21,444 bases of DNA from assembly GCA_000482145.1 (NCBI GenBank), contig AUXH01000324.1, positions 1 through 21,444 on the forward strand. The letters run 5' to 3'. Every line of letters begins with the position of its first letter. Within the stretch, counting starts at the first letter, position 1. Under the pieces are notes generated by a model, which was not told the DNA's origin, did no database searches, and was given only the letters and a program-made list of their open reading frames with translations. The translations under genes were made by a program, and so were the position numbers. Below, in pieces: positions 16,405 to 21,444 of this stretch. This DNA is from Strigomonas culicis (Eukaryota; Euglenozoa; Kinetoplastea; Trypanosomatida; Trypanosomatidae).

Positions 16405-17517
16405 ATGAGCGTGAGCGACGCACCCAGCCAGACCTCCACCCGCGTGATCAACCCCTTCTTCGCGAGCGCGGACGCCGACGCGGCGGCGGCCCACCGCGCG
16501 CTGATGGAGCGGCAGGCTCAGGCGCTGAAGGGCGACCCACCGCCGGGCGCCTCTAGCCGCGACATGGCCCTCACCGCGGATAACGCACAGCTCTTTTGGA
16601 CCGGCGCCTGGGCGCAGGACCTCACCGGGTGGAAGAGCGGCGAGCTCCTGATGCCCTACACGCGCAACCTCTATGTGCTGCTGCGCTACCTCCAGCAGCA
16701 GCGCGCGGCGCAGCCGCAGCTCTGCTTCGCGGACGCACCCGACGACGACGACAGCGCGGCGGCGGCGGCGGACCCGCCGCTGACGTTTCCCTTCACCGTG
16801 ACCACCGCGCTGCACACGCCACGGCTCTTCAACACGGCGCGCGAGAACGCGCTGGTGCAGCAGCGGCTGCGGCAGCGGCGCGTGCTGGTGCCGCTGTGCG
16901 GTGACACCACCGTCCTCCCCTACTTGGTCGAGGCCGGCGCCGCGCTCGTCGTCGGCGCGGACTTGAGTGAGCAGGCCCTCGCGCAGCAGCGGGCGCAGAA
17001 CTTCCCGGGGGTCGCCTTCACCTCGCGCGTCGTTCAGGCGGCGGTGGCGGGCGGCGCGCCGTGCGTGATGACGGTCTACGAGGCGGTGGTGAACCACTGC
17101 GTCGTGCGGCTCTTTCTCGGCGACTTCCTGGCGCTGCCGCAGGTGCCGCTTTTCCGCGAGCACCCGGTCGACCTCGTGTACGACCGCGCGGCCTTCATGG
17201 CGATCAGCCCGGCGCTGCGGCCGCGGTACGTGGCCGCCATCGCGAGCGTGCTGCGCCTGCCCGGCGACGACGGGCCGCGGACGGTTATACTTCAGGAGCG
17301 GCCGGTGCGCGAGGCGGGCGACGCCGGCGGGCCGCCCTTTACCTGCGAGCCCGCGGAGGTGCAGGCGCTCTACGAGGAGGCGGCCACCGCCACGCGCGGG
17401 CGGCCGCACCGCTTCGCCGTCGCGCCCCTCCTCGAGGACGCCTGGCGTGCGCGACCGGAGCGGACGAAGGGCATGACACTGTATTTTGATTGGTTTGTGG
17501 TGTATCCGACGGACTAA
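16405..17517 (+). CDS. TPMT-family S-adenosylmethionine-dependent methyltransferase
   Basis: Predicted 370-residue enzyme of the thiopurine S-methyltransferase fold. Family signs include a Trp-rich N-terminal segment LFWTGAWAQDLTGW, SAM-binding motif I as VLVPLCGDTTVLPYL at 160-174, the acidic ribose-binding motif II as GADLSEQAL near 184-192, a GDFLAL segment, and YDRAAFMAI near 259-267, which is typical of TPMT-type enzymes. The last part (ILQERP, PPFTCEPAEVQALY, LYFDWFVVYP) fits the C-terminal strands. It is longer than bacterial TPMTs (about 220 residues) because of an N-terminal extension and an Ala/Asp/Gln-rich insert near 100-130. Family members methylate S, Se, Te or halide acceptors; the acceptor here cannot be read from sequence. 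The first plausible start is the ATG at 16405. Confidence 0.85.
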   Translation: MSVSDAPSQTSTRVINPFFASADADAAAAHRALMERQAQALKGDPPPGASSRDMALTADNAQLFWTGAWAQDLTGWKSGELLMPYTRNLYVLLRYLQQQRAAQPQLCFADAPDDDDSAAAAADPPLTFPFTVTTALHTPRLFNTARENALVQQRLRQRRVLVPLCGDTTVLPYLVEAGAALVVGADLSEQALAQQRAQNFPGVAFTSRVVQAAVAGGAPCVMTVYEAVVNHCVVRLFLGDFLALPQVPLFREHPVDLVYDRAAFMAISPALRPRYVAAIASVLRLPGDDGPRTVILQERPVREAGDAGGPPFTCEPAEVQALYEEAATATRGRPHRFAVAPLLEDAWRARPERTKGMTLYFDWFVVYPTD

Positions 17518-17670
17518 ACAGTACTACGAAAAGAAAAAAAAAGAAATAATCCGAATGTTTATGCATAAGCAAGAACAAACAAACAGAGAGGAACTAATAG
17601 CGATGGCCACGCAGCCAACCCAAAACACGGTATCACAATAAGCGGTAATAAGGAGAGTTTTTTTTTTCAT

Positions 17671-17693
17671 GCTGCTCATGATTGTAGAGCAGC
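17671..17693 (+). other. Small inverted repeat in the 3' UTR of the TPMT-like gene
   Basis: Seven-base stem GCTGCTC and GAGCAGC with a nine-base loop, just after a run of T. It is a modest hairpin that may be chance. Its right arm is part of a 10-mer (GTAGAGCAGC) that recurs at 20343-20352. Confidence 0.4.
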
Positions 17694-17703
17694 TTACCTC
17701 TTG

Positions 17704-17822
17704 TGTTGCACTTTGTTTTTCCTTTTCCTTTTATCTTTCTCTAAACACAATGTCCTTCTCTCTTCTTGCATCCTCTTTTCTATATCTTTTTTTTTATGCA
17801 CCCTTTTTTATAAAATGAAAAG
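17704..17822 (+). promoter_or_regulatory. Predicted trans-splice acceptor for PDCD5
   Basis: Pyrimidine-rich sequence from about 17704 to 17810 with no AG until 17821-17822, leaving a 100-base, AT-rich 5' UTR. Inferred from the polypyrimidine-AG rule. Confidence 0.5.
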
Positions 17823-17922
17823 AGATTAACACTTTTTTAATCATATTATCAAAAGAATAACATTTTTAATTTTAATTTTTGGCTTTGCCCATCTTAAACT
17901 CAACTCCTCCCACCCCTTCCTC

Positions 17923-18267
17923 ATGTCCAAGGTGCCCATCTCCGAGGAGCAGGCGCAGCAGATGATGTCGCGCCAACAGGCGCAGCAGGCGCAGCAGGAG
18001 CAGTACCTGGAGCAGAAGGAAAACCTCCTGCGCGCGTACGTCAGCAGCGAGGGCCGCGAGCGCCTCAAGCGCATCGAGCAGGTGAAGGCGGAGCGCGCGC
18101 AGCAGGTCGAGATGTACATCATCCAGGCGGTGCAGCAGGGCAAGATGCAGCCGCCCGTGAACGACGACATGGTGCGCGAGATTCTCGGCAAGCTCGCCGG
18201 CCAGGAGGGCGAGGGCAAGTCGAACATCACCATCGTCCGCAAGCGCAACGCGGACGACGACTGGTAA
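17923..18267 (+). CDS. PDCD5: PDCD5/TFAR19-family protein (programmed cell death protein 5)
   Basis: Predicted 114-residue protein of normal family length. The N-terminus is Gln-rich and helical (residues 8-28), followed by the three-helix core with the family segments RAYVSSEGRERLKRI and VEMYIIQAVQQGKM, then a basic-acidic tail ending NADDDW much as animal PDCD5 ends in Asp/Tyr. Archaeal and eukaryotic members bind DNA. Human PDCD5 also interacts with the CCT chaperonin and TIP60, and has been linked to apoptosis. In protists the role is unclear. The ATG at 17923 is the only reasonable start. It lies directly upstream of the BCP1-like gene, another small-molecule-free nuclear factor, but there is no evidence they act together. 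Confidence 0.95.
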   Translation: MSKVPISEEQAQQMMSRQQAQQAQQEQYLEQKENLLRAYVSSEGRERLKRIEQVKAERAQQVEMYIIQAVQQGKMQPPVNDDMVREILGKLAGQEGEGKSNITIVRKRNADDDW

Positions 18268-18278
18268 TGACATGCACG

Positions 18279-18290
18279 GAGACGCGTCTC
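18279..18290. other. Perfect 12-base palindrome after the PDCD5 stop
   Basis: GAGACGCGTCTC reads the same on both strands and starts 11 bases after the TAA. As RNA it forms at most a weak hairpin, so it may be chance. Confidence 0.5.
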
Positions 18291-18305
18291 TAACAGGCAT
18301 ACATA

Positions 18306-18452
18306 TTCTCTCTTTTTTCCTTTTCCTTTTTGCTTTCTCTGTGTTGTTTTTCCCTCCTGTTGCTGCTTTTCCTTCTTTTGTCTCATTTCGTATTCGTGTG
18401 TGTGTATATACGCGCTTCTATCCATGTTCGTTTGTATCTCTGTTCTTCCAAG
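18306..18452 (+). promoter_or_regulatory. Predicted trans-splice acceptor for the BCP1-like gene
   Basis: Long pyrimidine tract 18306-18388 followed by mixed sequence and a second short tract; the first AG is at 18451-18452, leaving a 120-base 5' UTR. An AG at 18496-18497 is an alternative. Inferred. Confidence 0.5.
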
Positions 18453-18572
18453 GATTACCCCCACATACAATAGTCGTGTGTTTGTTTTTGTCAAATAGCA
18501 CGAAAACATCAACAACAACACCACCGAACACAAGCGCACTAGCGAAGACCGAAGCGCCACCCCGACACCCCC

Positions 18573-20198
18573 ATGCCGAAGCGCCACCGCCAGCCGCTCC
18601 CGCTCCCCCTGCCCCTGCCCAGCGGGGCCGACAGCGAGGACGAGGACCCCAGCAACAGCACGAGCATGCGGGAGGGCAACTCCGCTGAGAAGCGGCGGCG
18701 CCTTCAGCAGCAGCAGCAGCAGCCACCGCCGCAGGCCCGTGGCCACGCCGCGGGGAAGCCGCTGTTTCCCCAGGGGAGCTCCATCTCGGACGAGGACGAC
18801 CACGAGGAGGCGGAAGAGGAGGAGACGGAGGACGAGGACGTGGTGAGCTGGGACTCGGGCGAGGTGTACAGCGACGGCAACCAGCAAGACACGGACAGCT
18901 CGCTGCTCGAGGACGAGGAGCAGGAGCGCGTGCGGGACGTGCTGGAGATGAAGCGCAAGGTGCGCGGGAGCGGGCGGCTCTCGGGCTCGCCCAAGGAGAA
19001 GGGGCGGCCGCCCGGCCATGAGGGGTCCTCCAGCGCAACGTCGTCGTCGTCCTCGGCGTCTGGCTCCGCGTCGGACTCGGAGAGCGAGGACGAGGAGGTC
19101 AACGAGCTGCTGAACCATTTCGGCGGCGAGCTGGTGCCCGGCGACGGCGCCGAGGAGGAAGAAGAAGAGGCGGAGGAGGCGGACGAGGACGAGGAGGACG
19201 AGGACGAGGACGAGGAGGGCGAGCGCGAGAACATCACCGTCGACTTCGGGGTCTATGACATGGCGCCGCGCTACGTGGACGCGATGACGCACCTGTTCGA
19301 CCAGTTCTGCCCGGATCACATGAACGAGGTGGACCGCGACGACCTGGGTGCCGCCCTGGTGGAGAGCCCCTACAGCTGCGTCGTGAAGGTAGGCGAGGAG
19401 GACGATGGCGCCGCGCCGGAGGGGGAGGGAGATGAGGAAGAGGAGGAGGTGTACGGCGTCGCCTCCGTGCTCGATCTGGCGCACAATTTGCAGCGCCACC
19501 CCGCCGGCCTGCGCGCGCTCTACGACCTGCTCTGCACCAAGGTGTGGCGCGCGGCGGCGACGGGGCTGCCGCCGCAGGAGCTGCTACTGGCCACGGCCGC
19601 CGAGTACGGCAGCGGCGGCCAGCCGGCGGCGCCGGAGGCCGCGCGCGGGCCGGCTAAGTGCCTGCTGCTGCTCTCGGAGTACATCCGGAATGTGCCGATG
19701 GAGCTCACCGTGCAGATCCTGGAGGACCTTCTCCAGCGACTCGAGGACAGCCACGCGGAGGAGAACCCCCCGGCGCCGGACGAGCCGCTCCCCGCCGTGT
19801 ACGGCACGCCGTCCCCCATGTTCGCCGTGCTGGCGAAGGTGCAGCAGGCGGCGGACGCGCCGGCCGGCAAGGAGGCGGAGGGCAAGCGCCGCGGCAGCAA
19901 GCGCAAGAAGGGCGGCGAGGCCCCGGCCGCCGCTGACAGCGGCGCCGGCGCCAGCAGCGACCTGTTCGACCTTACCAACCATGTCTTTTGGCGGGAGGAG
20001 GATGAGGTGCTGTACGCCTTCCGTGACACGCGCGTGGCCGCGCTGCTGTACCGCTGCCGCGCGCAGTACGAGGGCCAACCGGAGGCGGAGTGGCCGCTGT
20101 CTGTGCTCTTCGTGGTGCAGTCCGGTGCCCTGCGGCAGGCGCTGGACGAGTTGAAGCGGCGCACCGCGCAGAGCGACGCACAGGTCGTGCGTTTTTGA
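18573..20198 (+). CDS. BCP1: BCP1/BCCIP-family protein
   Basis: Predicted 541-residue protein. The N-terminal 218 residues are low complexity: a basic start (MPKRHRQ), a six-Gln run after EKRRRL, and long Glu/Asp and Ser runs. From about 219 it matches the BCP1/BCCIP domain: NITVDFGVYDM at 220-230, a helical segment ending in SPYSCVVKV, VYGVASVLDLAHN, the CLLLLSEYIRNVPMEL block, and near the C-terminus FWREEDEVLYAF and PLSVLFVVQSGALRQALDELKRR. A basic patch (GKRRGSKRKKGG) near 438-449 may be a nuclear localisation signal. Yeast Bcp1 is a nuclear chaperone for ribosomal protein Rpl23 and helps export Mss4; human BCCIP binds BRCA2 and p21. A ribosome-assembly role is the conservative guess here. 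The protein is almost twice the yeast length because of the acidic N-terminal extension. Confidence 0.9.
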   Translation: MPKRHRQPLPLPLPLPSGADSEDEDPSNSTSMREGNSAEKRRRLQQQQQQPPPQARGHAAGKPLFPQGSSISDEDDHEEAEEEETEDEDVVSWDSGEVYSDGNQQDTDSSLLEDEEQERVRDVLEMKRKVRGSGRLSGSPKEKGRPPGHEGSSSATSSSSSASGSASDSESEDEEVNELLNHFGGELVPGDGAEEEEEEAEEADEDEEDEDEDEEGERENITVDFGVYDMAPRYVDAMTHLFDQFCPDHMNEVDRDDLGAALVESPYSCVVKVGEEDDGAAPEGEGDEEEEEVYGVASVLDLAHNLQRHPAGLRALYDLLCTKVWRAAATGLPPQELLLATAAEYGSGGQPAAPEAARGPAKCLLLLSEYIRNVPMELTVQILEDLLQRLEDSHAEENPPAPDEPLPAVYGTPSPMFAVLAKVQQAADAPAGKEAEGKRRGSKRKKGGEAPAAADSGAGASSDLFDLTNHVFWREEDEVLYAFRDTRVAALLYRCRAQYEGQPEAEWPLSVLFVVQSGALRQALDELKRRTAQSDAQVVRF

Positions 20199-20365
20199 TA
20201 ACGAACAACTCAGAGAAAAAAAAACCAATAAGAAAAACCGTTTTTTTTTTAAACAATAACAATACCAACACCATCAAACGAGTTAATAACGAGAAGTAAA
20301 CACCAAAGGATAATACGCGGTTGTAGTAGGGTAGTGTCTATGGTAGAGCAGCCTACGGATACCAT

Positions 20366-20378
20366 TGTGTGTGTGTGT
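20366..20378. repeat. Short (TG)n repeat
   Basis: Six and a half TG units in the spacer after the BCP1-like gene, followed by a degenerate TGTATG stretch. Confidence 0.8.
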
Positions 20379-20731
20379 ATGCGTGTATGTTGATAATATG
20401 CAGCGATGTTAATGGGTATAGACGGATGACATATAATATATGATACTAATCGCTTAAACTGATACCCCTCTTTTTAACAACAACAACAACAGTTTCATCC
20501 CATTTACAAGTGCTTTAGTGGTTGTAGGACTGGAGCGGTACGTTGCATGCTTTCCCCACCTTTTTCTTTTGTTTGATATTCTGTTTCTTTCTCCCCCACA
20601 TATTATCTCAGTTCTTCTTTTAGATTGTTTCACAGATATTCAGGTCGTAAGTATGACTTTATAGCCGTCTGTTAGCGATCAACAAATCAAAAACAAGAGA
20701 AACTGATCCAATACAAACACCATTTAGACAC

Positions 20732-20758
20732 ACTTTTTTTTCCTTTTTTCGATTGCAG
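20732..20758 (+). promoter_or_regulatory. Predicted trans-splice acceptor for the J-domain gene
   Basis: Compact tract of T/C at 20732-20750 followed at once by GATTGCAG, with AG at 20757-20758. This leaves a 21-base 5' UTR before the ATG at 20780 and is the most typical acceptor in the window. Inferred. Confidence 0.6.
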
Positions 20759-20779
20759 GGCGTAATAGTGTGCGTGCCC

Positions 20780-21444
20780 ATGTTCCACGCGGACCCCAGC
20801 TGTCTCTCCTCCTTGACGGACGACGAGGCAGTCTGCGCCATCCTCGACCTGACTGCACGCAGCAGCTGTGCGACCGCGACGGCGTGCCTGGCCGCAGGGC
20901 TGTTTGGCGCCCCGGTGGTGGCCGCCGTGGCGGCGCTGGCGGAGCGGCCGCCCGACGACGCGCGCACGGCAGCGCTGCAGCTGCGCCTCAAGCAACAGTA
21001 CAAGCACCTCGCACTGCGCGTACACCCCGACCGCAACCGCCACGCACAGGCGCACGCGGCCTTCCAGCAGGTGCAGGCCGCGTTCGAGTACCTGCTGGAG
21101 CGGCTCCCGCCGCCGCCGCGCGCGGGCGCCACGGAAGAGCCGCTCTGCGCGCCGCCGCCCTTCTGCTTTGGGGAGGCGGAGGCGGGTGGCCGGGAGGCCT
21201 CGGCGGACGTTCCGGCGCCACCGTACGTGTTCGCGGCGCACGCGCCGATGGAGGTGGGGAGAGAGCCGGAGGCGAGGGGCACACAGCGTGCGGCGCACAC
21301 GGCGGACCGCACGCGCGCGGCGGGCGACGTTGACGCCGGCGGCGGCACGCGATGGGACCCGCCGCCCCTCTCGACCACAGCGGCGGAGAGGCTGCGCACG
21401 CCCCCGCGGGTGTTCGGCGCGGCCGCGGTGCCGGGCGGCGGCTC
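20780..21444 (+). CDS. J-domain (DnaJ-like) protein, 3' part beyond the window
   Basis: Reading from the ATG at 20780 gives an open frame of 221 codons that runs off the window without a stop. Residues about 66-107 look like helices II and III of a J domain: LKQQYKHLALRVHPDRNRH with the HPD motif at 82-84, then FQQVQAAFEYLLERL. HPD is the motif that stimulates Hsp70 ATPase activity. The usual helix I (YxxLG) is not clear; the preceding 60 residues are hydrophobic and Ala-rich instead. After the J domain the sequence is Pro/Ala/Gly-rich with no Gly/Phe region or zinc finger in view, which suggests a type III J protein. The excellent acceptor 21 bases upstream supports the start. Partner and location unknown. 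Confidence 0.8.
   Translation, partial: MFHADPSCLSSLTDDEAVCAILDLTARSSCATATACLAAGLFGAPVVAAVAALAERPPDDARTAALQLRLKQQYKHLALRVHPDRNRHAQAHAAFQQVQAAFEYLLERLPPPPRAGATEEPLCAPPPFCFGEAEAGGREASADVPAPPYVFAAHAPMEVGREPEARGTQRAAHTADRTRAAGDVDAGGGTRWDPPPLSTTAAERLRTPPRVFGAAAVPGGG

Larger units (their letters stand above)
17518..17922. other. Spacer between the TPMT-like gene and PDCD5
   Basis: A-rich start, a small hairpin near 17671-17693, then T-rich sequence with long T runs and a pyrimidine tract. No coding sequence or RNA gene recognised. Confidence 0.7.
18268..18572. other. Spacer between PDCD5 and the BCP1-like gene
   Basis: Short spacer with a 12-base palindrome near its start, a long pyrimidine tract (18306-18388), GT/TA sequence and an A/C-rich leader. 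No RNA gene recognised. Confidence 0.7.
20199..20779. other. Spacer between the BCP1-like and J-domain genes
   Basis: It starts A-rich (runs near 20215-20225) and carries a T run at 20241-20250, a TG repeat at 20366-20378 and an AAC repeat near 20476-20491. It ends in T-rich sequence and a pyrimidine tract before the next gene. The segment GGTAGAGCA at 20342 resembles part of a tRNA A box, but there is no matching B box or cloverleaf. No gene recognised. Confidence 0.65.

Noticed and set aside
17841..19499. 552-codon - strand frame crossing PDCD5, a spacer and the BCP1-like gene
   Set aside because: It covers two clear + strand genes and an AT-rich spacer. Its Leu/Val/His/Arg-rich composition is the complement of Glu/Gln-rich coding sequence.
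20330..20420. Possible tRNA because of GGTAGAGCA
   Set aside because: No B box with GGTTCRANNC, no acceptor stem and no cloverleaf could be drawn.

Overview
This window looks like a stretch of trypanosomatid (kinetoplastid) nuclear chromosome. Ten protein genes all lie on the + strand without introns. They are separated by AT-rich spacers of about 0.3-1.2 kb full of T runs and pyrimidine tracts, and each start codon has a pyrimidine tract followed by AG a short way upstream. That is the layout expected of a polycistronic transcription unit processed by spliced-leader trans-splicing and polyadenylation. The coding sequences are very GC-rich at third positions, so many long open frames in other frames and on the - strand are shadows. 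I cannot name the genus.

Layout: (1) 487-2607, a ribonuclease-inhibitor-type LRR protein with an Arg/Ser/His-rich tract and a coiled coil; (2) 3811-7905, a 1364-residue homologue of TRPC4AP (DUF3689), in animals a substrate receptor of DDB1-CUL4 ubiquitin ligases; (3) 8357-8815, type B ribose-5-phosphate isomerase; (4) 9384-11921, a mitochondrial elongation factor G most like EF-G2/GFM2, the ribosome-recycling type; (5) 12332-13873, a protein with an N-terminal PBZ poly(ADP-ribose)-binding zinc finger and a C-terminal HPF1 domain; (6) 14461-15765, a CorA-like divalent-cation transporter with AMN instead of GMN; (7) 16405-17517, a TPMT-family methyltransferase; (8) 17923-18267, PDCD5; (9) 18573-20198, a BCP1/BCCIP protein; (10) 20780 to the window end, the start of a J-domain protein.

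The most notable gene is (5). HPF1 joins the active site of PARP1/2 and switches it to serine ADP-ribosylation. The acidic pair and the Tyr-Arg pair known to matter in human HPF1 are in place here, and the same polypeptide carries a PAR-reading zinc finger. This suggests a serine-ADP-ribosylation system in a trypanosomatid in which cofactor and reader are one protein. The TRPC4AP homologue is the second point: it suggests a CUL4-type degron receptor in this lineage.

Neighbouring genes share no pathway, which is normal for trypanosomatids, where gene order reflects co-transcription and not function. Regulation is probably post-transcriptional through the UTRs. The spacers hold microsatellites, a few short inverted repeats just after stop codons, and one 1.2 kb spacer with an apparently unused pyrimidine-AG signal. 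No tRNA, rRNA, transposon or CRISPR array was seen.
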